Source: Pseudomonadota bacterium
GTDB taxonomy: Bacteria > Pseudomonadota > Alphaproteobacteria > Sphingomonadales > Sphingomonadaceae
Length of the DNA stretch: 64,000 nucleotides
Direction: 5' to 3'
Assembly (NCBI GenBank): GCA_023458055.1
Contig: JAEXAW010000078.1
Coordinates: 259,078 to 323,077, forward strand
The notes below the pieces were generated by a model. That model was not told where the DNA came from and did not search any database. It saw only the letters and a list, made by a program, of their open reading frames with translations. Position 1 is the first letter of the stretch. Each line of letters opens with the position of its first letter. Below are positions 9,445 to 18,839 of the stretch, one piece after another. The translations under genes were made by a program, and so were the position numbers.

Positions 9445-11223
9445 TCAGGCCGCGACATCATAGGGCTGGATTTGCCCGGTGAGATATTGCTGGCGAGCCT
9501 TGGCGCGGCTCAGTTTGCCCGAGCTGGTGCGCGGCAAGGTGCGCGGCGGGACCAGTTCGACGACGCAGTTCATGCCGGTGATCGCGCGCACTTTTTCCTT
9601 GATGAGGTCACGCAATTCCGCGCGTTCCTTGTCGTCGGAGGTGCGGCACTGGACGAGCACAGCGGGGGTTTCCTCACCGCCCGGCGTAGTCACGGCAAAA
9701 GCGGCAATGTCGCCCGCCTTGAAGCCGGGAAGCTGCTCCACCGCCCATTCGATATCCTGCGGCCAGTGGTTCTTGCCGTTGATGATTATCATATCCTTGG
9801 CGCGGCCAACGATGTAGATGTAACCATCTGACATATAACCCATATCGCCGGTGTCGAGCCAGCCATCCTTGAGGCAGGCGGCGGTCGCTTCGGGATCGCG
9901 GAAATAGCCGACCATGATCGAAGGACCACGGCACCACACTTTGCCGATGGCCTTTTCGGGCAGGATGCCGCCATCTTCGTCGCGGATTTCGACTTCCATG
10001 TCGCGCACCGGCTTGCCGCAATTGACCATCGCGCGATAGCGTTGCGGGCGGTCGTCATTGGCGGCGTGGCTTTCGCCCGCAAGTTCGGTTTCCTCGACCA
10101 GTTCGACAATGATGCCTTCGCCCGGCGGCATGATCGACACCGCCAGCGTCGCTTCGGCAAGGCCGTAGCTGGGCAAGAAGGAACGGGCGTTGAACCCGGC
10201 ATCGGCGAACGCATCGACAAACGCCTGCATCACATCGGGCCGGATCATGTCCGCACCATTGCCCGCGACCCGCCAGCGCGACAGGTCGAAGCGTTCGGCA
10301 ACATTGGTCTGGCTCGAAACGCGGCGCGCGCAAATGTCATAGCCGAAGGTCGGCGAATAGCTCAGCGTTGCGCCTTTGTTGCGGCTGATCATGTCGAGCC
10401 ACGCCAGCGGACGACGGGCGAAATCTTCGGTCTTGAGATAATCGGTCGAGACCTGATTGGCGACGACCGAGAGGAAACAGCCGACCAGCCCCATGTCATG
10501 ATACCAGGGGAGCCAGCTGATGCAGCGGTCGCCATCGCGGACTTCGGTGCCGTGCGAATGCGCCGCGAGATTGTTAAGCAAAGCCCCATGGGTCACCGCC
10601 ACGCCATGCGGGAAGCGGGTCGAGCCGGACGAATATTGCAGATAGCAGATTTCGTCTTTTTGCTGTTCGGGCAGCTTCGCCTCCGGCGCTTCGCGTTCGC
10701 CAAAGGCCGTCCAATCGAGGCCCTCGACGTCGCGCAGCTGTGCGGCAGCACCCGCCATTTCGGCAAGTTCGGGCGGGAAAAACAGGATTTTGGGGTCACA
10801 GCTTTCCAGCTGCACCTTGAGCTGGTCGATATAGGATTGCGCGCCGCCGAAGCTGGTCGGCAGCGGCAGCGGCACCGGCCAAGCACCGGCATAGACCACG
10901 CCAAAGAAGAGCGCGGCAAATTCGGGGCCGGTTTCGGCGATGAGCGCGATGCGGTCGCCCGGCTTTACGCCGTGTGCGACGAGGCGATAGGCGGTCTTGA
11001 GCGCATCGTCGCGCAATTCGCTGTAGGGGTAGGGGCGCGCCAAATTGCCGCGCGGATCGTGGAAATTGAGACCGCGCGTCCCTTGGGCGGCATAATCGAG
11101 CGCTTCGCCCAGCGTCGCGAAATCCGAATAACGGCGCGGCAAGGCGCAATCGGTCGGCGTCGGCTCCAGCGCAACGGCCTTATTTTCAGTCTTTTCCACT
11201 ACAATATCGGTCAAATCAGCCAC
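9445..11223 (-). CDS. Fatty acyl-AMP ligase (FAAL), adenylate-forming
   Basis: 592 residues of the ANL superfamily. Seen motifs: the P-loop-like YLQYSSGSTRFPHGV, LPWYHDMGLVG, YGLAEATLAVS, WLDTGDMGYMSDGYIYIVGR, the hinge GRAKDMIIINGKNHWPQDIE, and the C-terminal lysine region RTSSGKLSRAKARQQYL. FAALs activate long fatty acids as acyl-AMP and load them onto an acyl carrier protein or polyketide synthase rather than making acyl-CoA. In alphaproteobacteria related enzymes feed sphingolipid or lipopeptide synthesis; no acyl carrier protein, PKS or serine palmitoyltransferase is nearby. The start is GTG at 11221-11223 with AAGGGAG upstream. It diverges from recX. Confidence 0.85.
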   Translation of the reverse strand: MADLTDIVVEKTENKAVALEPTPTDCALPRRYSDFATLGEALDYAAQGTRGLNFHDPRGNLARPYPYSELRDDALKTAYRLVAHGVKPGDRIALIAETGPEFAALFFGVVYAGAWPVPLPLPTSFGGAQSYIDQLKVQLESCDPKILFFPPELAEMAGAAAQLRDVEGLDWTAFGEREAPEAKLPEQQKDEICYLQYSSGSTRFPHGVAVTHGALLNNLAAHSHGTEVRDGDRCISWLPWYHDMGLVGCFLSVVANQVSTDYLKTEDFARRPLAWLDMISRNKGATLSYSPTFGYDICARRVSSQTNVAERFDLSRWRVAGNGADMIRPDVMQAFVDAFADAGFNARSFLPSYGLAEATLAVSIMPPGEGIIVELVEETELAGESHAANDDRPQRYRAMVNCGKPVRDMEVEIRDEDGGILPEKAIGKVWCRGPSIMVGYFRDPEATAACLKDGWLDTGDMGYMSDGYIYIVGRAKDMIIINGKNHWPQDIEWAVEQLPGFKAGDIAAFAVTTPGGEETPAVLVQCRTSDDKERAELRDLIKEKVRAITGMNCVVELVPPRTLPRTSSGKLSRAKARQQYLTGQIQPYDVAA

Positions 11224-11383
11224 CGATGATGCTCCCTTTATTCTTTTCGGTCATCGACCCGGCTTGAAATCCGGAGACAACCCTTGTCAGCATTGCATGT
11301 TGACCCCGCAGGCGGTGAAAATCCGGCCCGACTGTGGCAAGATTGTGATGCACGGCAAAAAGCCTATAACAAGCGGCATCCAC

Positions 11384-11920
11384 ATGCGAAAAAATCATAT
11401 TGCCACGCCGCTCAATGAAGCCTCGCTGAATGACCTCGCGCTGTCTTATGTGTCGCGTTACGCGACCAGCCGGGCGAAGCTGTTTGCTTACCTTCAGCGC
11501 AAGCTCAGGGAGCGGGGCTGGGGCGGGGAACGGCCCGCCGATCCGGACGCGGTGGCTGACCGGATGGTGGAACTGCGCTACATCGACGATGGCGCTTATG
11601 CGGCGATGAAGGCCGATGCGATGGTGCGGCGCGGCTATGGAAAAAGGCGATTGTCCGACATTTATTTCCGGGACGGCATTGCGGAGGACGATCGCGCCGA
11701 GGCGGACCGGCTCGCCGAGGATGGGCGCTGGGATGCGGCGGTGACGTTCGCGCGCAAGAAACGGGTCGGGGCGTTTGCGCCCGCACCGCTTGACCCTGAC
11801 CAGCAGCGCCGCGCGCTCGCCGCCTTCCTGCGGGCAGGGCATGATATGGCGCTTGCGCGGCTGTTGATCAGCCTTGAACCGGGCGCGGATATCGACCAAT
11901 ACCGCCCCGATGCCGATTAG
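11384..11920 (+). CDS. recX: Regulatory protein RecX
   Basis: RecX modulates RecA filaments during recombination and SOS. The 178 residues hold three-helix repeats typical of RecX: SLNDLALSYVSRYATSRAKL, LQRKLRERGWGG, VADRMVELRYIDDGAYAAMKA, then RRGYGKRRLSDIYF. The ATG at 11384 (MRKNHIATPLNE) is chosen because family members start about here; the frame is open upstream to 11264 without good ribosome sites. recA is not in the window. It is followed 13 bp later by the DUF192 lipoprotein gene and is probably cotranscribed with it. Confidence 0.85.
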   Translation: MRKNHIATPLNEASLNDLALSYVSRYATSRAKLFAYLQRKLRERGWGGERPADPDAVADRMVELRYIDDGAYAAMKADAMVRRGYGKRRLSDIYFRDGIAEDDRAEADRLAEDGRWDAAVTFARKKRVGAFAPAPLDPDQQRRALAAFLRAGHDMALARLLISLEPGADIDQYRPDAD

Positions 11921-11933
11921 AGGAAACGCACCG

Positions 11934-12395
11934 ATGAAACGCTTGATTTCCGCCATGCTGCTGGCGCTGTTGCTCCCCTTCCTGCTGGCGGGATGCGGCG
12001 GCGGGGACGGGCTCACCCCGCTCACCATCACGCAGGATGGCAAGGCGCACGCGTTCCGCGTCGAGGTCGCCCGCACCGGCGAGGAGCAGCAGAAAGGCCT
12101 GATGGGCCGCACCACGCTTCCCAAGGATGGCGGGATGCTGTTCCCGTTTGCAGCGCCCAAGATCGCAACCTTCTGGATGAAGAATACGCTGATCCCGCTC
12201 GACATGATCTTCATCCGCAAGGATGGCAGCATCGACCGCATCGCCGAAAATACCGTGCCCGAATCGCTCGCGCCGGTCGCCAGCGGCGGCGAGGTTGTCG
12301 CCGTGCTCGAACTCGCCGGAGGCACGGCGGCGGCGCTCGGCATCGACGAAAGCGCGACCGTGAGCTGGCAGGATGGCGGGGCGAAGCGTCCATAA
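11934..12395 (+). CDS. DUF192 family lipoprotein
   Basis: 153 residues. The signal ends in a lipobox (LPFLLAGCGG), so it is a predicted lipoprotein. The DUF192 domain follows: FRVEVARTGEEQQKGLMGRT, GMLFPFAAPKIATFWMKNTL, IPLDMIFIRKDGSIDRI and VVAVLELAGGTAAALGI. The family is widespread and of unknown biochemical role. Ribosome site GAGGAAA at 11919-11925 sets the ATG at 11934; the open frame further upstream overlaps recX and is not used. Confidence 0.88.
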   Translation: MKRLISAMLLALLLPFLLAGCGGGDGLTPLTITQDGKAHAFRVEVARTGEEQQKGLMGRTTLPKDGGMLFPFAAPKIATFWMKNTLIPLDMIFIRKDGSIDRIAENTVPESLAPVASGGEVVAVLELAGGTAAALGIDESATVSWQDGGAKRP

Positions 12396-12445
12396 GCATA
12401 ATAGGGTCTTGCGGGCGGCAGGGGTAAGGCGCTAAGCGCCGCCCT

Positions 12446-12862
12446 ATGGGATTGCTTGGCAAGATATTCACCTGGTGGGATGGCGCGACCATCGGCACCT
12501 TGTTCTACACCTGGCGCAAAGGCAGCGGTGTCGGCGAAGATGCGCTCGGCAACCGTTATTATCAGGGCGCCAACGGCCGTCGCTGGGTGGTGTATAAAGG
12601 CAGCAATGATGCAAGCCGGGTTCCGCCCGAATGGCATAGCTGGCTCCACCATCAGATCGAGCCGACACCCGAAGATGCGCCCGCATCGGTGATGCCGCCG
12701 CAGCGCCGCTGGGAGCGCCCTGCGACCGGCAACCTCACCGGCACCAACCTTGCCTATCGTCCGCCCGGCGCGCTCGAAGCGGGCGGGGTGCGCGCGGTTG
12801 CAACCGGCGACTATGAAGCCTGGACGCCCGAGGGCGAGGCATCGAGCATCGGTCGCGCATGA
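12446..12862 (+). CDS. NADH:ubiquinone oxidoreductase accessory subunit, NDUFA12 family
   Basis: 138 residues. The N-terminal MGLLGKIFTWWDGATIGTLF, then GEDALGNRYYQGANGRRWVVY and PPEWHSWLHH, are characteristic of the NDUFA12/B17.2 family. This accessory subunit of complex I is shared by alphaproteobacteria and mitochondria and docks at the peripheral arm. The C-terminal region (HQIEPTPEDAP, RRWERPATGNLTGTNLAYRPPG) is also typical. It lies in a tight gene string with DUF192 upstream and DUF2155 downstream (4-nt ATGA overlap), as is usual away from the nuo operon. Confidence 0.92.
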   Translation: MGLLGKIFTWWDGATIGTLFYTWRKGSGVGEDALGNRYYQGANGRRWVVYKGSNDASRVPPEWHSWLHHQIEPTPEDAPASVMPPQRRWERPATGNLTGTNLAYRPPGALEAGGVRAVATGDYEAWTPEGEASSIGRA

Positions 12863-13566
12863 CCCGCTTGAAACCGGCACTGATGGCAGGGCTGCTCCTG
12901 CCGCTTGCCGCCTGTAGCGGCGCGGACGGGGACGCCGAAAAAGCGTCGGGCAACACCGATTCAACGCCCGTAGTCCTGTCCAAAAAGGACGAGGTCAAGG
13001 ATGTCGAGGGGGGCCTCGAAGGCACCACGCCGATGGCCCAGCGCGTCGCCGTGATCGGCCTGTTGAACAAGCGCAACGGCATTGTGCGTAACCTTGAAAT
13101 GAAGCCGGGCGAATCCATCCGCGTTGGCCGTGCCGTGGTGCGCCTGCGTGCCTGCGAACAAGCCCCGGCTTGGGAAATGCCCGCAGATACCGGCGCGTTC
13201 GTCCAACTCCTCACGCTCGAACGTGATGGCAAATGGAAGCGTAGCTTTTCCGGCTGGCTGTTCCGCGAACGGCCCGAATTGAACGTCGTGCAGCATCCGA
13301 TTTACGATGTCATCGTCAAAAGCTGCCAGATGACCACACCCGGCGGTGGCCCGGCGGTGAAGCCCGGCGATGTGACCGATGAGGAGCGTGAAGGACTGGC
13401 CGGGGTCGAAGGTGAACCCGGTAGCGTCAATCCGCCTGCCAGGAGCGCGTCGAGCGCCGACCAGTCGCCCGCCACCAAACCGGCAGCGGCCAAATCGGAC
13501 ACGCCAAAATCGGCACCCAAATCCGCCGACAAAGCCGGAAACACGCCCGAACCCAAGGCCAATTGA
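12859..13566 (+). CDS. DUF2155 domain periplasmic/lipoprotein-like protein with Ala/Pro/Lys-rich tail
   Basis: 235 residues. The N-terminal signal ends LLLPLAACSG, a lipobox-like site. The DUF2155 domain spans about residues 60-155: RNLEMKPGESIRVGRAVVRLRAC, FVQLLTLERDGKWKRSFSGWLF and HPIYDVIVKSC. The last 80 residues are low-complexity (SSADQSPATKPAAAKSDTPK), and their codons overlap the opposite-strand aat gene by 265 bp. The start overlaps NDUFA12 by 4 nt, so they are translationally coupled. Function is unknown; the family often neighbours NDUFA12 and aat in alphaproteobacteria. Confidence 0.85.
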   Translation: MTRLKPALMAGLLLPLAACSGADGDAEKASGNTDSTPVVLSKKDEVKDVEGGLEGTTPMAQRVAVIGLLNKRNGIVRNLEMKPGESIRVGRAVVRLRACEQAPAWEMPADTGAFVQLLTLERDGKWKRSFSGWLFRERPELNVVQHPIYDVIVKSCQMTTPGGGPAVKPGDVTDEEREGLAGVEGEPGSVNPPARSASSADQSPATKPAAAKSDTPKSAPKSADKAGNTPEPKAN

Positions 13567-14171
13567 AGCCGTGCCAGATAGTCCGCGCGGCTGATCTCAA
13601 TCGCCCCTAACGAGGCGAGATGGTCGGTGATGAACTGGCAGTCGAGCAGCGTAAATCCACCCGCATTCAGCCGCGCAACCAGCCAGGCAAGCGCCAGCTT
13701 TGACGTGTTATCCGCCCGGCTGAACATGCTTTCGCCAAAAAAGGCGCGGCCGAGCGCGAGGCCATAAAGCCCGCCGACAAGGCGCGGCTCGCCGCCCGTT
13801 TCCACCGCGCTATCATCCCACACCTCGACGCTATGCGCAGCCCCAAGTGCGTGGAGCACGACAAACGCCTCTTCGATGCTGTGGTTGATCCAGGTCGTTG
13901 GGCGGTCGGGCGCGCTTTCGGCGCAAAGCGTGATGACCTGGCGAAAGGCGGTGTCAGTGGTGACGCGATAGCGATCCGATACCAACAGCTTACGCAGCGA
14001 TTTCGACAGGTGGAACCCGTCGAGCGGGAGGATCCCGCGCGTTCTGGGCTCGACCCAATAGACCTCGTCATCGCCGCGATCATCCGACATCGGAAACACG
14101 CCCATGGCATAGGCGCGCATGAGGAGCAGGGGGTCGAGCCGGAGAGGGTCGGGGGATTGCGGTTGCGACAT
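13302..14171 (-). CDS. aat: Leucyl/phenylalanyl-tRNA--protein transferase
   Basis: 289 residues. Transfers Leu or Phe from tRNA to N-terminal Arg/Lys, marking proteins for ClpAP (N-end rule). The family core is residues 10-200: LLLMRAYAMGVFPMSDD, WVEPRTRGILPLDGFHLSKSL, TWINHSIEEAF, GGLYGLALGRAFFGESMFSR, TLLDCQFITDHLASLGAIEISR. The following 85 residues form an extension ending LLTMTS that runs antisense through the end of the DUF2155 gene. Typical enterobacterial Aat is about 235 residues, so this one is long; the tail shape (a linker then an LTxTS-like end) may be a sphingomonad feature, which is inference from memory. Confidence 0.9.
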   Translation of the reverse strand: MSQPQSPDPLRLDPLLLMRAYAMGVFPMSDDRGDDEVYWVEPRTRGILPLDGFHLSKSLRKLLVSDRYRVTTDTAFRQVITLCAESAPDRPTTWINHSIEEAFVVLHALGAAHSVEVWDDSAVETGGEPRLVGGLYGLALGRAFFGESMFSRADNTSKLALAWLVARLNAGGFTLLDCQFITDHLASLGAIEISRADYLARLQLALGSGVFPALSADLGADFGVSDLAAAGLVAGDWSALDALLAGGLTLPGSPSTPASPSRSSSVTSPGFTAGPPPGVVIWQLLTMTS

Positions 14172-14319
14172 AATCTTGCTTCTATCGCGTCGTGCGCTTC
14201 AAGAAAATTACAAAATTTGCAGAGCCGTCAAAAGCCGCGGAAAAGCTGGATTTTGTCATTCTTACGTTCCTAAAGTTCATAGATTTCGAGCAATTTTTTG
14301 TAGGATTTCGCGAGGGGGC

Positions 14320-15078
14320 CTAGTCCTCCCGCGCGGCCTTGCTGTCGATGCGGGGCGCGACGCCGAAATAATAGGGATATTCGGCGTTGCGCCGTTCAAA
14401 TCTGGCCAGTTCTTCCTCCGCCGTCATGGTCTCCTGCGCAATCTGCTCGCGGGCACGGCGCTGCATCTCTTTCTTGCGCATGGCTTTGCGCTCGCGTTCG
14501 AGCGCGCGGTGATAGGCCTCCGCCTCGTCGCGCTCTTCATCACCGGCTTTCCACTCGGCGAGGCCAAGACGGCAACGGATCGACCCCTCCCAATTTTCAA
14601 GCCGCATCCGATATTCTTCAAGCTCGTTATATTCGCGCGTAATATCGTCAGGATCGCCCGTTGGCTTGCGCGACAGGCTGTTGAGCACCGCGATCAGCGG
14701 CCCGGCATTCCAGCGATGTTCGGTGCCGATCCTGCGCCCGTGATAAAAACGCGGCACCCATTCGCCGTCCTCGAAACGGTGCATGATCCGCTCGCGGGTG
14801 CGCTCGAGGCCAGCCCGTGAGGCCCGGTCCCAGGCGACCGAAAAGCTCTGCGCGCCGAGCTTGTCGCGCAAGGCATAGGCGGAGCGCGGCGTTTTGCCGA
14901 CGCATCTCGCCGCCGCCTTGACCGATCCAGAACGCGCGAGTTCGCGAATGAACAGGCGCTGGTCATAGCTTGACCAGCCATTGGCGCGGCGGCGTTCGGG
15001 AACCCAGGGGGTGAAAGCGGGCACCGGATCACCTTCCGGCGTAAAGGCTAACGGATCGCGGGCGCTGGTCTTGGGCAT
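14320..15078 (-). CDS. Hypothetical protein with helix-turn-helix-like N-terminal part
   Basis: 252 residues from ATG 15078, chosen because AAGGAT lies 9 nt upstream; the frame is open to 15129. Residues 40-75 (YDQRLFIRELARSGSVKAA, ARCVGKTPRSAYALRDKLGA) look like a helix-turn-helix of the kind seen in phage terminase small subunits and short regulators. The C-terminal part is highly charged and helical, with a long Glu/Arg/Lys coiled-coil (ALERERKAMRKKEMQRRARE). No enzyme motif is seen. It is alone, between aat and a TonB receptor gene. Similar proteins appear as hypothetical proteins in sphingomonads. Confidence 0.65.
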   Translation of the reverse strand: MPKTSARDPLAFTPEGDPVPAFTPWVPERRRANGWSSYDQRLFIRELARSGSVKAAARCVGKTPRSAYALRDKLGAQSFSVAWDRASRAGLERTRERIMHRFEDGEWVPRFYHGRRIGTEHRWNAGPLIAVLNSLSRKPTGDPDDITREYNELEEYRMRLENWEGSIRCRLGLAEWKAGDEERDEAEAYHRALERERKAMRKKEMQRRAREQIAQETMTAEEELARFERRNAEYPYYFGVAPRIDSKAARED

Positions 15079-15347
15079 GGCGGGAATCCTTGGCAAAGGC
15101 GTTGAAATGGCTTGGCGTTGGCAAGCCAAATCCTTGTAGGAAAGCCTTTTATGCGCGCCATGACGACAACTGAGTGCGTGGCTATTTAGTTTCCAATGAA
15201 ATCAAAGGCTTTTCCATCAATATCCGAATCCGAAATTATGCGGTGAACCGTTCAATTTACATTTGCCAAGCGCCATTGTGCAGATTAGCCCTGTACGTTC
15301 GGGACCGACAAAAAACGTAACGGTAGCCGCCACGGGGAGTTATAAAA

Positions 15348-18300
15348 ATGAAACGCGCCACCTTTCTGATTTCCGCATCCTTGCTTGCTGTAACCTTCGC
15401 TGCGCCGGCGGCCGCACAGACGGACCCTGCCGCTCCCGCCGCGACGCCGACCAGCACTACGCCCGATGAAGCGATTGTCGTCACCGGCACCCGCGTCGTG
15501 CGCGACGGCTATGAAGCGCCGACCCCGCTCACCGTGATGACCGCCGAGGAAATCCAGAATAGCTCGCCGACCAATAATATCGCGGATGTGGTTAACCAAC
15601 TGCCTTCCATGGCGGGCTCCACCAAGCCGGCCAACTCGCGCCTCAATCTGTCGAGCGGCCAAGCGGGGATCAATGCGCTCAACCTGCGTAACCTTGGTGA
15701 AATCCGTACGCTGGTCCTGCTCGATGGTCGCCGCTCGGTCGGCTCGACCATCACCGGCCTTGTTGATATCAATACCATCCCGCAGATGCTGGTACAGCGC
15801 GTCGATGTAGTCACCGGCGGTGCGTCGGCAGCCTATGGGTCTGATGCTGTGGCAGGCGTGGTCAACTTCATCCTCGACACCAAATATGAAGGTCTGAAGG
15901 TCAAGGGGGACGTCGGCGTCACCGATTATGGCGACGGGTTCAACTATTCCTTTGGTGCAGCAGGCGGGATGTCGTTTGCGGGCGGCCGCGGTCATGTCCT
16001 GCTGAGCGGCGAATATGCGCACACGGATGGCATCTTCGAGGTCGACCGGCCGTGGAACCATACCGGCTATGTCCGCATCCAGAATCCGGCCTATAATGCC
16101 ACCACCAACAGCAGCGTCCCGCAATTCCTCATCCGTACCCAAGTCGGCGCAGCGAACTCTACGCCGGGTGGCCTCATCCTTGCATCGGCGGGCGGAACCG
16201 CCAACCGGTTGCGCGGGCTTTATTTTGGCGATGGCGGCCAGGTGCTGCGCTATCAATATGGCGATCTGACTTATCCCTCGCCTACCGGAGCCTCTGCGCC
16301 GACCCTAACGCAAGGCGGGGACTGGCGGGTCAATGATAGCGGGCGCCGTATCGGGCTTGCCCCGCGCGACAATCGTTACGGCTTTTTCGGGCGGCTGAGT
16401 TACGAAATCAGCGATGGTATCGAGCTGTTTGCCGAAGCAGCCTACAATAAGCAGCGCATTTTCTTTAACGCCGGCCCGAACCTTTCCTCCTGCACGACCG
16501 CCTCGACCGGCAATATCGGGAGCGGCGCAAGCGGCGCATGTACGCTTTCGCCCAACAATGCCTATCTTATCCAGGCGCTCGGGTCGGCGCAGCTTGCCGG
16601 CATCACTGCTGTCGGCATTGGTACGACCGCCGTCGACCTTCCGTTCCGTGCGGTCGACAACCGCCGCAAGGTGCAGCGTTACACGGTCGGCGCGCAGGGT
16701 GACCTCGGCCTGTTTGACAAAGCTGCGCCGTGGAATATCTATTTGCAATATGGCCGCGCGGATTTGCGCGAACAGTTGCGCAATATCATGCATACGCAGC
16801 ATATGGCCAATGCCGTTAATGCCGTGTTTTCGGTAGCGGGCAACACCGCCAGTCCGATTGTATGCGCCATCAATGCTGACGCCAACACCGCCAATGACGA
16901 CCCAAGCTGCGTTCCGCTGAACCGGCTCGGCATTGGGGTCGCCAACCCGGCCGCCATCGATTATGTGCTCGGCGATCCCTATCGCGATGAAAAGATCGAG
17001 CAGAAAGTTGCGGGCATCAACCTGTCGATGGTGCCGTTCGCAACCTGGGCCGGGGACGTCAGCATCGCGGTCGGCGGCGAATATCGCGAAGAAAAGATTT
17101 CGGGCTTTGTGCCGACCGAATTCCAGCCGAGCATTACCGCCAACCCGTCAGGCGGCGTGACCACGATCAATACGTGGTCGGTGGGCAATTATCTTCCCAC
17201 CAACGGCAAATATAATGTCAAGGAAGCCTATCTGGAAACCGTTGTTCCGCTCGGCTTCGGGCTCGAATTTAACGGTGCAGTTCGTGCAACCGACTATTCA
17301 ACCTCGGGCTATGTGACCACATGGAAGGCTGGCGCTACCTGGCAGCCGATCGATGATTTCCGCCTGCGCATCACCCGTTCGCGGGACATTCGCGCGCCGA
17401 ACCTCAATGAACTTTACGCGGCGGGCTCATCGAACAGCGATGCGGTGCGTAATCCGTTCTATGATACGTTGGCCCCACTTAATGGGGTGGTTTATAATAC
17501 GGCCAGCCTTTCCTATTCGGCGACCGTCACCGGCAACCTTAATCTGAAGCCGGAAAAAGCTGATTCATGGAATATCGGCGGTGTGCTTACCCCGAGCTTC
17601 ATTCCGGGCTTCAGCTTCTCAGCGGACTATTTCGATATCGACATTTCCGACGCGATCGGTTCGCTCAGTGCGCAGGAAATCATCAACCGCTGTTTTGAAG
17701 GCCGCACGGAATATTGCGCGGCCATCACGCAGGATCCGAACAGCCCGACCCGCATCCTGTTCCGCAGCCAGCCGTTCAACTTTGCCAACCAGAAAGTGCG
17801 CGGGATCGATTTCGAAACCTCCTATCGCGTGCCGCTGGACAAGATTTTCGGCAATGCGAACGGATCGTTGACGCTACGCGGTATGGCGACCCGCTATATC
17901 GAAAACCGGGTGGACCAAGGGATTGCCAATACGCTGGTGTTCAATACGGTTGGCGCGAATGGCGGCCAGTTCAGCACGCCCAAATGGCTCTATCGTGCGA
18001 GCCTTGCTTATGATTCGGATCATTTCGGCGCAACGCTGGTCGGGCGCGGGGTGAGCGCTGGCAAATATGTGGCAAATGGCATCGAATGTCAGACCAACTG
18101 CCCGGTTTCGACCACCCAGCAACCGACCTATGATGTCAACCACATCAAAGGCACCTTCTACACCGATCTCAACCTTACGGCGAAGATCGACATAGCCGAT
18201 GACCGGCAGGGCGAGTTGTTCCTGAATGTCACCAACCTGTTCAACAAGGGCGCGATGTTGCTCCCCGAAACCGGCCTCGCGGCGAACTCGACCTTCTCCG

Positions 18301-18350
18301 ATCTGCTTGGCCGTGCCTACCGCGTCGGGTTCCGCATGAAGCTGCGTTGA
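15348..18350 (+). CDS. TonB-dependent outer-membrane receptor
   Basis: 1000 residues. Signal peptide 1-25 (ending AAPAAAQT), a TonB-box-like DEAIVVTGTRV at residues 40-50, plug domain (LTVMTAEEIQNSSPTNNIADVV, RTLVLLDGRR, VDVVTGGASAAYGSDAVAGVVNFIL), then a long beta-barrel ending in YRVGFRMKLR with the terminal aromatic/Arg pattern. The SPTNNIADVV and GGASAAYGSDAVAG segments resemble the large TonB receptor family of Sphingomonadales and Caulobacter that takes up saccharides or peptides. The substrate cannot be read from sequence and no degradation genes adjoin. The 268-bp upstream gap presumably holds the promoter. Confidence 0.92.
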   Translation: MKRATFLISASLLAVTFAAPAAAQTDPAAPAATPTSTTPDEAIVVTGTRVVRDGYEAPTPLTVMTAEEIQNSSPTNNIADVVNQLPSMAGSTKPANSRLNLSSGQAGINALNLRNLGEIRTLVLLDGRRSVGSTITGLVDINTIPQMLVQRVDVVTGGASAAYGSDAVAGVVNFILDTKYEGLKVKGDVGVTDYGDGFNYSFGAAGGMSFAGGRGHVLLSGEYAHTDGIFEVDRPWNHTGYVRIQNPAYNATTNSSVPQFLIRTQVGAANSTPGGLILASAGGTANRLRGLYFGDGGQVLRYQYGDLTYPSPTGASAPTLTQGGDWRVNDSGRRIGLAPRDNRYGFFGRLSYEISDGIELFAEAAYNKQRIFFNAGPNLSSCTTASTGNIGSGASGACTLSPNNAYLIQALGSAQLAGITAVGIGTTAVDLPFRAVDNRRKVQRYTVGAQGDLGLFDKAAPWNIYLQYGRADLREQLRNIMHTQHMANAVNAVFSVAGNTASPIVCAINADANTANDDPSCVPLNRLGIGVANPAAIDYVLGDPYRDEKIEQKVAGINLSMVPFATWAGDVSIAVGGEYREEKISGFVPTEFQPSITANPSGGVTTINTWSVGNYLPTNGKYNVKEAYLETVVPLGFGLEFNGAVRATDYSTSGYVTTWKAGATWQPIDDFRLRITRSRDIRAPNLNELYAAGSSNSDAVRNPFYDTLAPLNGVVYNTASLSYSATVTGNLNLKPEKADSWNIGGVLTPSFIPGFSFSADYFDIDISDAIGSLSAQEIINRCFEGRTEYCAAITQDPNSPTRILFRSQPFNFANQKVRGIDFETSYRVPLDKIFGNANGSLTLRGMATRYIENRVDQGIANTLVFNTVGANGGQFSTPKWLYRASLAYDSDHFGATLVGRGVSAGKYVANGIECQTNCPVSTTQQPTYDVNHIKGTFYTDLNLTAKIDIADDRQGELFLNVTNLFNKGAMLLPETGLAANSTFSDLLGRAYRVGFRMKLR

Positions 18351-18438
18351 GATAAATAATCGGGGGGCGTGCGTATATCGGCGCACGTCCCCCCTTGCGT
18401 TCCGTGGCCCCTCGGGCTAGGGGCGCTCTCCTTGGCCT

Positions 18439-18514
18439 AGGGGTATAGCTCAGCTGGTAGAGCATCGGTCTCCAAAACCGAGGGTCGCGGGTTCGAATCC
18501 TGCTGCCCCTGCCA
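18439..18514 (+). tRNA. tRNA-Trp (anticodon CCA)
   Basis: 76 nt including an encoded CCA. Acceptor AGGGGTA pairs with TGCCCCT (one G-T). D arm GCTC/GAGC, anticodon stem TCGGT/ACCGA around loop CTCCAAA with CCA at 18472-18474, and T arm with GTTCGAATC. Trp-tRNA directly before secE-nusG is the common bacterial arrangement. Confidence 0.97.
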
Positions 18515-18839
18515 TTTCCTTCCTTTTCTTTTGGTATCGATCCTCTCTTCCCGCATCTGCCGGGAAGCGCGCGGTTGGCTGGAAGGGGGAGGGAAGCCAA
18601 AAGGGGGAAGACGGGGAACCGGCCTCGACGCTTGCAAAACAGCCTCATGCGGGCTATCGGCGGCGCCTTGGCCTTAAGGAGTCGCTTTCTTTTGCGTCCC
18701 GCCGCTGTTGGTACAGGCAGCAAGCGGGGTTGCGGGGGTGTAGCGCGGTTCCTATCTGGCCGGCAGGACAATGGCGGGACCGCCCATACGGGGCGGCTTT
18801 GCACAGGTTGAAATGCTTGATTGAATATTGGGACAGTTA
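18515..18839. other. Gap between tRNA-Trp and secE
   Basis: 325 bp without a convincing gene. A few short frames lack ribosome sites. The promoter of secE-nusG is expected here; no clean -35/-10 pair was picked out. Confidence 0.5.

Noticed and set aside
9472..9831. Plus-strand frames opposite the fatty acyl-AMP ligase
   Set aside because: Antisense shadows; all ANL motifs lie on the minus strand.
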